Shown: positions 46,890-57,854, counted from the stretch's first letter. The stretch is 64,000 nt of DNA from Candidatus Janibacter merdipullorum (GCA_019116945.1 DXAR01000176.1:44852-108851), one strand, 5' to 3'. The notes: a model not told the origin generated them from the letters alone. Translations and numbers: made by a program.

Positions 46890-48005
46890 ATGAGTGAGCA
46901 CACCCCGACAGGGGCCGAGCCGGAAGAGCCCACGGGCTCCGAGCCGGCCCGCCTCGACCAGGGCCACGTGCAGGGCACCGGCGGTGTCCCGGAGCAGTTC
47001 GCCAACCCCGGCCTTCCTCCCCACGTGCTGCGCAACGCCGACCGGGACGAGAAGGCGGCCAAGCGCGCCGAGCGTCAGGTGGCCCTGCTGTTCCTCCTGT
47101 CCATCCTCGGTACGGTGCTCTTCCTCGTGGCCTACTTCATGGTCGACGTGGAGACCAAGGTCTGGGTCCCCGTGACCAACGAGATGAGCCTGTCCAACCT
47201 GCTCCTCGGGCTCGGGCTCGCCTTCAGCCTCCTCGGCATCGGGCTCGGTGCCGTCCACTGGGCCAAGACGCTCATGCCCGACACCGAGGTCGTCGAGATG
47301 CGCCACCCGATGCGCTCGGCGGACGAGGACCGGCAGGGCTTCGTCGACACGATGCTCGAGGGCGGCGAGAGCTCCCAGCTCACTCGCCGCCCGCTCCTCA
47401 AGATGACCTTCGGCGCCGCCATGGGTCTCTTCGCCCTGCCGCTGCTCGTCCAGATCGGCGGCTCCCTCGGCCCGCTCCCGCGCAACGACCTCTCGGTGAC
47501 CTTCTGGGACGAGAGCGAGAACGGCAAGTCCGACCGGCTCCGGCTCCACCGGGACCCCGAGGACACCCCGATCCGTCCCGGTGACGTCACCATCGGCTCG
47601 GTCTTCCACGTCCAGCCCGAGGGCCTCCTCGAGCTCCACGACGACAAGCTCAGCGAGATGAGCAAGACCTCGGTCCTCCTCATGCGGCTGGACCCGAAGG
47701 ACTTCCAGGACACCGACAAGGGCCGCAAGGCGCGCGACTGGGGTTACCAGGGCATCGTCGCCTACTCCAAGGTGTGCACCCACGTCGGCTGCCCCGTCGG
47801 CCTCTACGAGCAGACGACCCACCACCTCCTCTGCCCTTGCCACCAGTCCACCTTCGACGTGACCAACGACTGCGAGGTGATCTTCGGTCCCGCCGGGCGT
47901 CCGCTGCCGCAGCTGAAGATCACCGTCGACAGCGACGGCTACCTCATCGCTGACCAGCCCTTCCAGGAACCGGTCGGCCCGAGCTTCTGGGAGCGTGGAG
48001 AATGA
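46890..48005 (+). CDS. qcrA: Rieske iron-sulfur protein QcrA
   Basis: Three N-terminal TM helices; Rieske motifs CTHVGC and CPCHQS. Confidence 0.92.
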   Translation: MSEHTPTGAEPEEPTGSEPARLDQGHVQGTGGVPEQFANPGLPPHVLRNADRDEKAAKRAERQVALLFLLSILGTVLFLVAYFMVDVETKVWVPVTNEMSLSNLLLGLGLAFSLLGIGLGAVHWAKTLMPDTEVVEMRHPMRSADEDRQGFVDTMLEGGESSQLTRRPLLKMTFGAAMGLFALPLLVQIGGSLGPLPRNDLSVTFWDESENGKSDRLRLHRDPEDTPIRPGDVTIGSVFHVQPEGLLELHDDKLSEMSKTSVLLMRLDPKDFQDTDKGRKARDWGYQGIVAYSKVCTHVGCPVGLYEQTTHHLLCPCHQSTFDVTNDCEVIFGPAGRPLPQLKITVDSDGYLIADQPFQEPVGPSFWERGE

Positions 48006-49729
48006 CGACCGCACGTACTCGTCCCGCCGACGACCTCCGCGCTGACGACGCGCCGGCGAAGGCCCCCACGTCCGCCGGCATGAAGAAGGCCGGCGGCGTC
48101 GCCGGGTGGATCGATGACCGGACCGGCGCCGCCAAGGGCGTCGGCTACCTCATGAAGAAGGTCTTCCCCGACCACTGGTCCTTCATGCTCGGCGAGATCG
48201 CCATGTACTCGATGATCGTGTGCATGCTCACCGGAGTCTTCCTCACCTTCTGGTTCGACCCCTCGATGGCGCACACGACCTATCAGGGCAGCTACGCGCC
48301 GCTCCAAGGCGTCGAGATGTCGCGCGCCTACGCCTCGACCCTCGACATCTCCTTCGACGTCAAGGGCGGACTGCTCATCCGGCAGATCCACCACTGGTCG
48401 GCGCTGATGTTCATCGTGGCTCTCTCGGTCCACATGCTCCGCGTCTTCTTCACCGGCGCCTTCCGCAAGCCGCGTGAGATCAACTGGGTCATCGGTTGCA
48501 TCCTCTCGCTGCTCGCGCTCGTCGAGGGCTTCGCCGGGTACTCCCTCCCGGACGACCTCCTCTCCGGCACCGGTCTGCGCGCCGCGCAGGGCTTCATGGT
48601 CGCCGCCCCGGTCATCGGCAGCTACCTCAGCTACGGCCTCTTCGGTGGCACCTTCCCGGGCGACGACATCATCCCGCGCCTCTACTCGGTGCACATCCTC
48701 CTGCTGCCGGCCCTGCTCATCGTGCTCTTCACCGTGCACATCGTGCTCGTCGCGCTGCAGAAGCACACGCAGTACCCCGGACCGGGCAAGACCGAGGACA
48801 ACGTCGTCGGCTTCCCCGTCATGCCGGTGTACGCCGCGAAGGCCGGTGGCTTCTTCTTCATCGTCTTCGGCGGGCTGGCGCTCATCTCCTCGCTCGTCCA
48901 GATCAACGCGGTCTGGGTCCACGGCCCCTACGAGCCCAATGCGACGACGGCCGGCGCCCAGCCGGACTGGTACATGGGCTTCCCGGACGGTGCCCTGCGC
49001 CTCCTGCCCGGGTTCATGGAGTTCGAGACCTTCGGGTTCACCTGGGCATGGCCGGTCATCGTCGGCGCCCTCCTCGTCATCCCGGCCTTCTACGGCGCGA
49101 TGATCGCCTACCCCTTCATCGAGGCCTGGGTCACCGGCGACAAGCGCGAGCACCACCTGCTCGACCGCCCGCGCAATGCCCCGACCCGCACCGGTATCGG
49201 CATGGCCGGCCTCACGCTCTACGGCGTGCTCATGTTCGCCGCGAGCAACGACATCATGGCGATCAAGTTCGGGATGTCGATCAACGACATCACCCTCATC
49301 CTGCGGGTGCTGACCTTCGCCGGCCCGATCATCGCCTTCTGGGCGACCCGACGGATCTGCCTCAGCCTCCAGCGTCACGACCGTGACCTCGTCCTCCACG
49401 GACGCGAGAGCGGCCGCATCCACCGCGGTGCCGGGGGTGACTTCGAGGAGGTCCACGAGCCGATCGACGAGTACACCCGGTGGACCCTCGTCCAGCACGA
49501 GGCGACTCCCCCGCTGGAGCTCGAGCCGGCCGTCGACGAGAACGGCGTGGAGAACAAGAAGAGTGCGCGCAAGAACAAGCTGCGCGAGAAGCTGCACTCC
49601 TTCTACTTCGCCGGCTCGGTCGACCCGGTCACCCCTGCCGAGCTCGAGGCCGCGCACCACGAGCACGGTCACGGGCACGACCACGAGGCTGTCGAGAGCC
49701 GGGACAGGGACTCGATCTCGAGCCACTGA
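48002..49729 (+). CDS. qcrB: Cytochrome b subunit QcrB
   Basis: FPDHWSFMLGEIAMYSMIVCMLTGVFLTFWFDPSM...IHHWSALMFIVALSVHMLRVFFTGAFRKPREINW. Confidence 0.92.
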   Translation: MTTARTRPADDLRADDAPAKAPTSAGMKKAGGVAGWIDDRTGAAKGVGYLMKKVFPDHWSFMLGEIAMYSMIVCMLTGVFLTFWFDPSMAHTTYQGSYAPLQGVEMSRAYASTLDISFDVKGGLLIRQIHHWSALMFIVALSVHMLRVFFTGAFRKPREINWVIGCILSLLALVEGFAGYSLPDDLLSGTGLRAAQGFMVAAPVIGSYLSYGLFGGTFPGDDIIPRLYSVHILLLPALLIVLFTVHIVLVALQKHTQYPGPGKTEDNVVGFPVMPVYAAKAGGFFFIVFGGLALISSLVQINAVWVHGPYEPNATTAGAQPDWYMGFPDGALRLLPGFMEFETFGFTWAWPVIVGALLVIPAFYGAMIAYPFIEAWVTGDKREHHLLDRPRNAPTRTGIGMAGLTLYGVLMFAASNDIMAIKFGMSINDITLILRVLTFAGPIIAFWATRRICLSLQRHDRDLVLHGRESGRIHRGAGGDFEEVHEPIDEYTRWTLVQHEATPPLELEPAVDENGVENKKSARKNKLREKLHSFYFAGSVDPVTPAELEAAHHEHGHGHDHEAVESRDRDSISSH

Positions 49730-49735
49730 CCGCCC

Positions 49736-49778
49736 ACGCCCACGGCCCCGGAGACCTCGTCTCCGGGGCCGTGGGCGT
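49736..49778 (+). terminator. Terminator hairpin after ctaE-qcrCAB
   Basis: Perfect 19-bp stem ACGCCCACGGCCCCGGAGA-CCTCG-TCTCCGGGGCCGTGGGCGT directly after qcrB stop. Confidence 0.85.
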
Positions 49779-49811
49779 CCCCGGGCGCGCGGGTGCGAGG
49801 ATGGCGAGGAC

Positions 49812-51071
49812 ATGAGCGCGCCCCGGTCCCAGACGAGGACACCGCCCCGCCCCGCATCGCTCGTCCTGACGACGGTGCTGCTGGCGCTGCTCGGGATGTT
49901 CGGGCCCTTCTCGATCGACACGGCCTTCCCGGCCTTCGCCGAGATGGGCGCCGACTTCGAGGTCTCCGACTCCTCGATGCAGCTCGTCATCAGCGCCTAC
50001 CTCGGCTCCTTCGCGGTCATGAGCCTCGTCCACGGCCCGCTGAGCGATGCCCTCGGCCGCAAGCCGGTCATGGTGACCGGCGCGATCGTCTACGCCCTCG
50101 CCTCGATCGGCTGCGCCCTCTCCCCCTCCCTGCCGGTCCTGCTCCTCTTCCGCGTCCTCCAGGGCGCCTCGGCCGGGGCCGGGACGATCGTCTCGCGCAC
50201 CGTCGTCCGCGACCTCTACGAGGGACCGGCCGCCCAGCGGCTCATGGGCTCGGTGGCGATGATCTTCGCGGTGGCCCCGGCCCTCGCCCCGATCATCGGC
50301 GGGTGGTTGCTCCTCCTCGGCCCGTGGCAGCTCGTCTTCTGGTTCCTCTGCGCCTTCGGCGCGGTCATCGCCGTCACGACGCTCACCCTGCTGCCGGAGA
50401 GCCACCCACCGGAGGCACGGACACCGATGCACCTCACGAGCATCGCCACGGGCGTCCTCCACGTCGCCCGGATCCGCAGCTTCCAGGTCCTCGCCGCGGC
50501 CCAGGCCTTCTCCTTCGCCGGGCAGTTCCTCTACATCGCCGCCGCGCCGATCTTCGTCGTGACCCTCCTGGGGAAGGGAGCGCAGGACTTCTGGGTCCTC
50601 TTCGTCCCCATGGTGGCCGGGATGATGCTCGGGTCACTCACCAATGCCCGTCTCGCCGAGCGGGTGAGCGGGCCCGGCCTCATCATCGGCGGCCAGGCGG
50701 TGGCGATCACCGGGGCCGTCCTGGGGCTCGCCCTGGCGTTGGCACCGGCGACCAGTGGGCTCCCCTGGGCGGTCGTCGGCCCCACGGCCATCGGCTTCGG
50801 CACCGGCATCTCGCTGCCCGTCTACCAGCTCGCCCTCCTCGATGCCGTCCCGCACGCCCGAGGGACCGCAGCGTCGGTGTCGACCTTCCTCATGCTCCTG
50901 CTCAACGCGGTCCTCTCGAGCGCGGTGGTCCCGCTCGCGGCGACCTCCCTGGCGCGCCTGTCCGCGACGAGCCTGGCCCTCCTCGTCCTGGGCGTCTCCT
51001 GCTTCCACCTGCACCGCGTCGCCACCCGGCGACCCACGCCGACCCCGCCCGCACTTCCGGAGGTGACCTGA
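49812..51071 (+). CDS. Bcr/CflA-type MFS multidrug transporter
   Basis: DTAFPAFAEMGADFEVSDSSMQLVISAYLGSFAVMSLVHGPLSDALGRKPVMVTGAIVYALASIGCAL; 12 TM. Confidence 0.88.
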   Translation: MSAPRSQTRTPPRPASLVLTTVLLALLGMFGPFSIDTAFPAFAEMGADFEVSDSSMQLVISAYLGSFAVMSLVHGPLSDALGRKPVMVTGAIVYALASIGCALSPSLPVLLLFRVLQGASAGAGTIVSRTVVRDLYEGPAAQRLMGSVAMIFAVAPALAPIIGGWLLLLGPWQLVFWFLCAFGAVIAVTTLTLLPESHPPEARTPMHLTSIATGVLHVARIRSFQVLAAAQAFSFAGQFLYIAAAPIFVVTLLGKGAQDFWVLFVPMVAGMMLGSLTNARLAERVSGPGLIIGGQAVAITGAVLGLALALAPATSGLPWAVVGPTAIGFGTGISLPVYQLALLDAVPHARGTAASVSTFLMLLLNAVLSSAVVPLAATSLARLSATSLALLVLGVSCFHLHRVATRRPTPTPPALPEVT

Positions 51072-51454
51072 TGGTCCAGATCAGCGAGGAGGACTTCGAG
51101 TCCGCCTTCCGCGATGCCCTCGACGAGGTGCCGCAGGAGCTCCTCGACATGCTCGACAACGTGGCCTTCTTCGTCGAGGACGAGCCGGGGCCCGAGCACG
51201 CGGACCCGGGACTGGGCGCGGAGGACAACGCGCAGTTGCTCGGAATCTACCTGGGCACGCCCCTCACCGAGCGCGACGGTGGGTGGGCGGCCGGTGCCCT
51301 GCCCGACCGGATCGTCCTCTTCCGCGGACCGCTCACGCGCATGTGCCACGACCTCGAGGAGCTGCGCGAGGAGATCGCCATCACCATCGTCCATGAGGCC
51401 GGGCACCACGTCGGGATCGACGAGGAGCGCCTCCACGAGCTCGGGTGGGGGTGA
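51071..51454 (+). CDS. Small zincin-type metallopeptidase family protein
   Basis: FESAFRDALDEVPQELLDMLDNVAFFVEDEP...ITIVHEAGHHVGIDEERLHELGWG; HExxH variant HEAGHHVGID. Confidence 0.87.
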   Translation: MVQISEEDFESAFRDALDEVPQELLDMLDNVAFFVEDEPGPEHADPGLGAEDNAQLLGIYLGTPLTERDGGWAAGALPDRIVLFRGPLTRMCHDLEELREEIAITIVHEAGHHVGIDEERLHELGWG

Positions 51455-51457
51455 CCC

Positions 51458-52657
51458 TCAGGAGAGGGCGCTCTGCTCCTGCCAGTCGGCGTAGGAGTAC
51501 TGCCACACGCCGATGCCCTCCGTCGGGAGGAACTCTCGGTCGGACCCGGTGAAGTCCACCGGGTCCCCCGGCAGGGAGTTCTCGTAGAACCAGCGGGCAT
51601 TCTGCGGGGCCATGTTGACGCAGCCGTGCGACACATTGCTGCTGCCCTGGCTGCCGACCGACCACGGGGCCGAGTGGATGAACTCACCCGTCCACGTGAC
51701 GCGGACGTTGAAGTCCGTGTCGACCTTGTAGTACCCGGGTTCCCCCTTCTCGATCCCGACCGTCTCGGAGTCCATCGTCATCTCGCGCTGCTTGTTGATG
51801 ACGACCTTCATCCCGGAGCGGGTCTCGGTCTCCTTGCCCGGCTTGCCGCTGCTCACGGGGTAGGTCTGGACCGTCTTGCCCCCACGGGTCACGGTCATCT
51901 CGTGGTCGGCGATGTCGACCGTGGACGTCTGCTCACGGCCGATGGTCATCGACCCGCTCGCGTCCTCACCGACCCACTTGTCCTCCCCGGTCCGGAAGCC
52001 GGTGATGGGGGCATCGACGGTGACCTTGGTGCCGGGCTCCCAGAAGTCCTTGGGCCGCCACATGAGCTGTCGGTTGTCCAGCCACCCCCAGGACCCCTCG
52101 ACCTTCGGGGTGGTCTTGACGGAGACCGCCTCCTCGATGGCCTTGCGGTACTCGGGATCGGTGACCTCGCTGTCGAACTGGATGCTCACCGGCATGCCCA
52201 CACCCACGGTCTGCCCGTCGTAGACGACGCCGTAGGTGGCGATGGTCTCCGGCTCGTGGGTGGTGAAGGTGCTCTTCTGGGTCGTCGACCCGCCCTCGGG
52301 CCCCTCCGCGGTCACGGCAACGGTGTACGTCGCATCCGGCCTCATCCGCCCGGTCGAGGACCACTTCTGGCCCTCGACCTCCCCTTCGACCTCGTGGCCA
52401 CCGGGCTCGGTGACGGTGACCTTCGAGAGGTCGCCGCGCATGACCTGGACCTCGATCGGGTCATCCGGCATGACGCCGGAGCTCCCCTTGCCGGGGCTGA
52501 CCTTGACCTCGGCCGCGGGCAGCTCCTGGCCCCCGGTGGCCGAGGAGCTCGATCCCGAGCCCTCCCCCGAGGGAGTGCTACCCGCGCAGCCCGCCATGAC
52601 GACGAGGACGACGACGGCACAGCAGAGGACCCGGAGACGGGTACTGATGACCTTCAC
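51458..52657 (-). CDS. Ig-like domain L,D-transpeptidase lipoprotein
   Basis: Lipobox VVMAGCAGS; YkuD motif HSAPWSVGSQGSSNVSHGCVNM. Confidence 0.9.
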   Translation of the reverse strand: MKVISTRLRVLCCAVVVLVVMAGCAGSTPSGEGSGSSSSATGGQELPAAEVKVSPGKGSSGVMPDDPIEVQVMRGDLSKVTVTEPGGHEVEGEVEGQKWSSTGRMRPDATYTVAVTAEGPEGGSTTQKSTFTTHEPETIATYGVVYDGQTVGVGMPVSIQFDSEVTDPEYRKAIEEAVSVKTTPKVEGSWGWLDNRQLMWRPKDFWEPGTKVTVDAPITGFRTGEDKWVGEDASGSMTIGREQTSTVDIADHEMTVTRGGKTVQTYPVSSGKPGKETETRSGMKVVINKQREMTMDSETVGIEKGEPGYYKVDTDFNVRVTWTGEFIHSAPWSVGSQGSSNVSHGCVNMAPQNARWFYENSLPGDPVDFTGSDREFLPTEGIGVWQYSYADWQEQSALS

Positions 52658-52791
52658 GGAAGAACTGCCCCCCAAGAGAACATGCACGATGCGTCGCCGC
52701 CGAGGGGACGGGACGCACCGCGATCACACAACACGCTGGAAGGGGCCAGGACGCTCTCGCCCGTGGCCCCTTCCGGTCGAGTGTACGCCTC

Positions 52792-53202
52792 TCAGTGGGC
52801 GTGCTCGCCCAGGTAGTACTCGAAGACCCAGCCACAGACCGCCCAGGCTCCGATGATGAAGCCGAAGGCCATGACCCAGCCACCGACGGCGACCCCGAGG
52901 AAGATCACGGCGGCGGCGAGCGAGAGCCAGAGCGGCCACCAGGAGTAGGGCGCGAAGGTGCCGTACGGGCCCTCCTGCTGGTGGATCTCGCCGTCCTCGT
53001 CGTCCTCCGGTCGGGCCGGCAGCTTGCGGGCGGCCGTCCAGAGGAAGAAGGCGATCATGAAGCCGAGCCCGGCGCAGAGCAGGAGCGCGACCCAGCCGAC
53101 CGGCTCCTCCCAGCTGGTCACGAGCCCGTAGGCGAGCCCGACGACGGCGAAGAAGATGCCGATACCGGCGAAGAAGATGGTCTCGACCTTGAGCGTCTTC
53201 AT
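52792..53202 (-). CDS. ctaF: Cytochrome c oxidase subunit IV (actinobacterial)
   Basis: [55 protein letters not shown]...; 4 TM. Confidence 0.9.
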   Translation of the reverse strand: MKTLKVETIFFAGIGIFFAVVGLAYGLVTSWEEPVGWVALLLCAGLGFMIAFFLWTAARKLPARPEDDEDGEIHQQEGPYGTFAPYSWWPLWLSLAAAVIFLGVAVGGWVMAFGFIIGAWAVCGWVFEYYLGEHAH

Positions 53203-54935
53203 CGGGTGACCTCATCCTGGCTCGTCGTGGCGGTCTTCTTCGCAACCCGGGCGCGGATCGCTGCGGGCGCGTACTCGGGGTGCATCATGTCGAAGACCGG
53301 ACGCTCGGAACGGATGGGCGGGATCGAGGTGAAGTTGTGCCGCGGCGGCGGGCACGAGGTGCCCCACTCGAGGCTGCCTCCGTAGCCCCACGGGTCGTCG
53401 ACCTCGACCCTCGGTGCGCTGACGTGGGTCTTCCACACGTTGTAGAAGAAGGGCAGGAAGCTCACCGCGAGGATGAGGGAGCCCACCGTCGAGATCTGGT
53501 TGGCGAGCTGGAAGTTGTCCTCCGGCATGTAGTCGGCGTAGCGGCGCGGCATGCCCTCGACACCCAGCCAGTGCTGGATGAGGAAGGTCATGTGGAAGCC
53601 GACGAAGAGCAGCCAGAAGTGCACCTTGCCGAGGAACTCGTTCAGCATCTTGCCCGTGAGCTTGGGCCACCAGAAGTACATCCCGCCGAAGAAGGAGAAG
53701 ACGATGGTGCCGAAGAGCACGTAGTGGAAGTGCGCGACGATGAAGTAGGTGTCGGTGATGTGGAAGTCCATCGCCGGGCTGGCCATGATGATGCCGGTCA
53801 GACCGCCGAAGAGGAAGGTCACGAGGAAGCCGATCGCCCAGACGAGCGGCGTGCTGAAGACGAGCTTGCCGCCCCACATCGTGCCGATCCAGTTGAAGAA
53901 CTTCACGCCCGTCGGGACCGAGATCGCCATCGTCATGATCGCGAAGAAGGGCAGGAAGACCTGGCCGGTGCCGTACATGTGGTGGGCCCACACGGAGACG
54001 GACAGGGCCGCGATGGCGATGGTCGCGAAGACGAGCGTCTTGTAGCCGAAGATCGGCTTGCGCGAGAACACCGGGAGGATCTCGGAGATCACGCCGAAGA
54101 AGGGCAGCGCGAGGATGTAGACCTCGGGGTGCCCGAAGAACCAGAACAGGTGCTGCCAGAGCAGCGCTCCCCCGCTCTCCGCGGCGAAGATGTGGCCGCC
54201 GAAGCGTCGGTCGACGCCGAGGCCGATGAGGGCCGCCGCGAGGACCGGGAAGGCCATGAGAATGAGCACCGAGGTGATGAGGACGGTCCACGTGAAGACC
54301 GGCATCCGGAACATCGTCATGCCCGGCGCGCGCATGCAGATGATCGTCGTGATGAAGTTGACCGCACCGAGGATGGTGCCGAAGCCGGAGAGGGCCAGGC
54401 CCCAGACCCACAGGTCACCGCCGATGCCGGGGCTGTACGTCGGGTCGGAGAGCGGCGCGTAGGCGGTCCACCCGAAGGCGGCGGCGCCACCCGGGGTGAG
54501 CAGGCCGGCAGCCGCGATGATCCCGCCGAACAGGTAGAGCCAGTAGGCGAACATGTTCAACCGCGGGAAGGAGACGTCGGGCGCACCGATCTGCAGCGGC
54601 ATGAGCGCGTTCGCGAAGCCCGCGAAGGAGGGTGTCGCGAAGAGCAGCAGCATGATCGTGCCGTGCATCGTGAACATCTCGTTGAACTGCTCGGGGTTGT
54701 CCACCACCTGCAGGCCCGGGGCCCACAGCTCGAGGCGGATCACGAGGGCCATGAGCCCGCCGAGGAGGAACCAGGCGAAGCTCGTGACGAGGTAGAGGTT
54801 GCCGATGACCTTGTGGTCGGTCGACGTGATGTAGCGGAAGAACTGCGTCCCCGCCCGCTCACGCCGCGCGATGGTCCGCTCAGAGGGCTGCTTCTCGTCC
54901 GTGCTGCGGGCGAGTGCGCCGGAGATGGCCGACAT
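53199..54935 (-). CDS. ctaD: Cytochrome c oxidase subunit I
   Basis: [24 protein letters not shown]...[20 protein letters not shown]...VWAHHMYG...[15 protein letters not shown]. Confidence 0.94.
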   Translation of the reverse strand: MSAISGALARSTDEKQPSERTIARRERAGTQFFRYITSTDHKVIGNLYLVTSFAWFLLGGLMALVIRLELWAPGLQVVDNPEQFNEMFTMHGTIMLLLFATPSFAGFANALMPLQIGAPDVSFPRLNMFAYWLYLFGGIIAAAGLLTPGGAAAFGWTAYAPLSDPTYSPGIGGDLWVWGLALSGFGTILGAVNFITTIICMRAPGMTMFRMPVFTWTVLITSVLILMAFPVLAAALIGLGVDRRFGGHIFAAESGGALLWQHLFWFFGHPEVYILALPFFGVISEILPVFSRKPIFGYKTLVFATIAIAALSVSVWAHHMYGTGQVFLPFFAIMTMAISVPTGVKFFNWIGTMWGGKLVFSTPLVWAIGFLVTFLFGGLTGIIMASPAMDFHITDTYFIVAHFHYVLFGTIVFSFFGGMYFWWPKLTGKMLNEFLGKVHFWLLFVGFHMTFLIQHWLGVEGMPRRYADYMPEDNFQLANQISTVGSLILAVSFLPFFYNVWKTHVSAPRVEVDDPWGYGGSLEWGTSCPPPRHNFTSIPPIRSERPVFDMMHPEYAPAAIRARVAKKTATTSQDEVTR

Positions 54936-55843
54936 CAGTTCTCCTCATCCTGGCGCGCCTCGGAGTCCAGGAGGTCCGTGTCGCGCTCGTTGATCTTCTC
55001 GCGGTTGAGGTCGTTCTCCAGGAGACCAGTCTGGCCCTTGTCCTCGAGCTCGGCCATGTGGGCGTCGTACTCGTCGCGCTCGACGACCTTGACGTTGAAG
55101 AGCATCTGACCGTGGTAGGCGCCGCAGAGCTCGGCGCACTTGCCCTGGAAGGTGCCGGTCTCGGTCGGCGTCACCTGGAAGCGGTTGACGATGCCGGGGT
55201 TGACGTCCATCTTCTCGAGGAAGGCGGGCACCCAGAAGGAGTGGATGACGTCGCGCGAGGTGAGCTGGAACTCGACCCGCTCGTCGACCGGCAGGTAGAG
55301 GGTGGGCAGGTTCTTCTCGTGCCCCTCCTTGCCGTCGAGGGGGGCCATGTGGCCGGCCTCGTGGACGTTGTCGTCGACGTAGTTGAAGTCCCAGCTCCAC
55401 TGCTTGCCGACGACGTTGATCGTCGTGTCCGGCTCCTGGGAGACATCGGTGAGCTCGTGCTGCGCCTGCTGGTTGTAGTAGAAGAGCGCGCCGACCATGA
55501 GCATCGGGACGACCGTGTAGAGGATCTCGAGCGGCACGTTGTACTGCAGCTGGACCGGCAGCGAACCGTCGTCGTCCTTGCGGCGGCGGTAGGCGACCAT
55601 GCACCACAGGGTCAGGCCCCAGACGAGGACGCCGACGGCGAGCGCGGCGACCCAGGACCAGATCCAGAGGTTCTCGACGTGCGTGGACTGCTCGGTGATC
55701 CCCTCGGGCAGGTACCCGTTCTTGGGATCGGTGTTGACGCCGACCGCGCTGCAGGCCGAGACGGCCGAGATCGCGACGACGAGTCCGATGGCACCGATAC
55801 CCCGACGCGTACGCCGGGAGGTCGTGCTCGAAGACACAGGCAA
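54935..55843 (-). CDS. ctaC: Cytochrome c oxidase subunit II
   Basis: Lipobox-like [17 protein letters not shown]; CuA site [12 protein letters not shown]. Confidence 0.93.
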   Translation of the reverse strand: MPVSSSTTSRRTRRGIGAIGLVVAISAVSACSAVGVNTDPKNGYLPEGITEQSTHVENLWIWSWVAALAVGVLVWGLTLWCMVAYRRRKDDDGSLPVQLQYNVPLEILYTVVPMLMVGALFYYNQQAQHELTDVSQEPDTTINVVGKQWSWDFNYVDDNVHEAGHMAPLDGKEGHEKNLPTLYLPVDERVEFQLTSRDVIHSFWVPAFLEKMDVNPGIVNRFQVTPTETGTFQGKCAELCGAYHGQMLFNVKVVERDEYDAHMAELEDKGQTGLLENDLNREKINERDTDLLDSEARQDEEN

Positions 55844-55939
55844 GGGGCACCTACTACTGGTCCGAAGTGTTCAGAAGACAGCCTCACATTACCGCAGGTA
55901 CGACGGCGATCAGGCGAAGGGTGGCACTAGCCTGCATGC

Positions 55940-57121
55940 GTGGCGCAACAATCGGATTCGTCCCCCTCGAACCCCGCGTCGGTCCCCTCTGCGGAGGGGC
56001 TCGACGGGCTCCTCGACGCCACCCCCGGCCCCCTCCATCCCGCGGCCGCGGAGACCTGGCGAGCGGCCGGCCGGTTGGCCTGGGCGGACCCCACCGCACG
56101 GCATGCTGCGGGGCGGCGGAGCCGGGCCCTCCTCGACCGCGCCCGAGCGGTCCTCGCCGAGGGTCTCGACGTCCGGCCCGAGGAGGTCACGCTCCACGCC
56201 AGTGGTGACCAGGCGGCCCGTGCCGCCCTCTCCGGCGTGTCGCGGGGGCGACGGCGGCGCACCGGCGCTCCCGTGGCGAGCGCGGTGGAGCACTCGGGCC
56301 TCCTGCGCTGGCTCCGCGCAGGGCCCACCCCACCCACGGAGGTGGCCGTGACCGGGAAGGGGGCGGTGGACCTCGCGGCCTGGCGGACGGCGATGACCGG
56401 GGAGACCCCCTTCGCGGTCCTCCAGTCGGCGAACCACGAGGTTGGGACCCGCCAGCCGCTCGCGGCCGCCCGGGCCGTCGCCGCCGAGCACGGTGTCCCG
56501 CTCGTCGTGGACGCCCGGGGCACGGTGGGACGGGAGGCACCACCGACGGACTACGACGTCCTCGTCGCGGAGTCCGCGCTCTGGGGAGGACCCCGCCTCG
56601 GCGTCCTCGTCGTCCGGACGGGCACCCGCTTCGTGCCGCACCACCCGCCGAGCCCGCACGAAGGGGGGTACGCCCTCGATCCCGTCGACGTCCCCACGGC
56701 CCTCGCCGCGGCCGAGGCCTGGCAGCAGGCCGAGGCCTCGCGCGAGGAGGACGGGCAGGTCGCCCGCGATCTCGTCGCCCGGGTTCGCGCCGCTGCAGCG
56801 GCCATCGACGCCGTCGACGTCGTGGGCGACCCGGAGGACCGGGTCCCGCACATCTGCACCTTCTCCATCCTCTACGTCGACGGGGAGACGATCGTCGACG
56901 AGCTGGCCCGTCGCGGGCTCGCCGTGGGATCCGGGTCAGCCTGCACGGCCGACACGCTCGAGCCGAGCCACGTCCTCGCCGCGATGGGCGCCCTGACCCA
57001 GGGCAATGTCCGGCTCGTCCTCCCGCTCGGGGCGGTGTCCCCCACCCGCACGGAGGACGTCGAGCGCCTCTGCACGCTGCTGCCGGAGGTCGTCGAGACC
57101 TGCCGGCGGCGGCTGGGCTGA
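55940..57121 (+). CDS. Cysteine desulfurase-like class V aminotransferase fold protein (degenerate active site)
   Basis: VASAVEHSGLL, LQSANHEVGTRQPL, PLVVDARGTVGRE, GSGSACTADTLEPSHVLAAMG; PLP-lysine region reads ESALWGGPRLGV. Confidence 0.8.
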   Translation: MAQQSDSSPSNPASVPSAEGLDGLLDATPGPLHPAAAETWRAAGRLAWADPTARHAAGRRSRALLDRARAVLAEGLDVRPEEVTLHASGDQAARAALSGVSRGRRRRTGAPVASAVEHSGLLRWLRAGPTPPTEVAVTGKGAVDLAAWRTAMTGETPFAVLQSANHEVGTRQPLAAARAVAAEHGVPLVVDARGTVGREAPPTDYDVLVAESALWGGPRLGVLVVRTGTRFVPHHPPSPHEGGYALDPVDVPTALAAAEAWQQAEASREEDGQVARDLVARVRAAAAAIDAVDVVGDPEDRVPHICTFSILYVDGETIVDELARRGLAVGSGSACTADTLEPSHVLAAMGALTQGNVRLVLPLGAVSPTRTEDVERLCTLLPEVVETCRRRLG

Positions 57122-57131
57122 CCCCGGCCCC

Positions 57132-57854
57132 CTAGGACACGGCGCCGAAGTTGATCGCCGGCGCCCCGAGCGCGTCCGGCAGCCGGGCGAGGTACTCCCG
57201 GCGGTGGACCTCCTCGACGCCCATGGACCCCAGGTGGGGCGTGCGCCACTGGACGTCGATGATCCGACGCGGGTCACCGTCGGCACTGATGATCCGGTCG
57301 AGGTGGACCAGCGCGGTCTTCGACGCGTCGGTCGCGTGGTGGAACATCGACTCCCCCGCGAAGAGGCCGCCGATCGCGACCCCGTAGAGGCCGCCGACGA
57401 GCCTGCCGTCCGGGTCGCGCACCTCGATGCTGTGCGCCCAGCCGAGGGTGTGCAGCTCGGCATAGGCCGCGGCGACGTCATCGGTGATCCAGGAGCCCTC
57501 CCGGGACGGGTCGGCGCAGGCGGCGACGACCTCGGAGAAGGCCTCGTCGACGGTCACGGTGAACCGGCGCATGGAGCGGCGCAGGGACCGGGACACGTGC
57601 GCCCGGCCCGGCTGGAGCACCCCGCGCCACGTGGGGCACCACCACCCCATGGGTGGAGACCCCCCTTCGCCCAGGCCCATGGGGAAGATCCCGAGGCGGT
57701 AGGCCGTGACGAGGGAGGAGGGGTCGAGGCGGCCGCCGATCCCGACGACCTCCGCCTCGTGGCCGGAGGCCACCGACTGCAGGCCGGCGCGGAGGTACCC
57801 CGCCCAGAGGGCGGTCCCCCCGGTGGGCTCGATCGGCGGGAAGGGCGCGCTCAT
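57132..57854 (-). CDS. aat: Leucyl/phenylalanyl-tRNA--protein transferase
   Basis: LVTAYRLGIFPMG...WWCPTWRGVL...SWITDDVAAAYAELHTLGWAHSIEVRDPDGRLVGGLYGVAIGGLFAGESMFH. Confidence 0.92.
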   Translation of the reverse strand: MSAPFPPIEPTGGTALWAGYLRAGLQSVASGHEAEVVGIGGRLDPSSLVTAYRLGIFPMGLGEGGSPPMGWWCPTWRGVLQPGRAHVSRSLRRSMRRFTVTVDEAFSEVVAACADPSREGSWITDDVAAAYAELHTLGWAHSIEVRDPDGRLVGGLYGVAIGGLFAGESMFHHATDASKTALVHLDRIISADGDPRRIIDVQWRTPHLGSMGVEEVHRREYLARLPDALGAPAINFGAVS

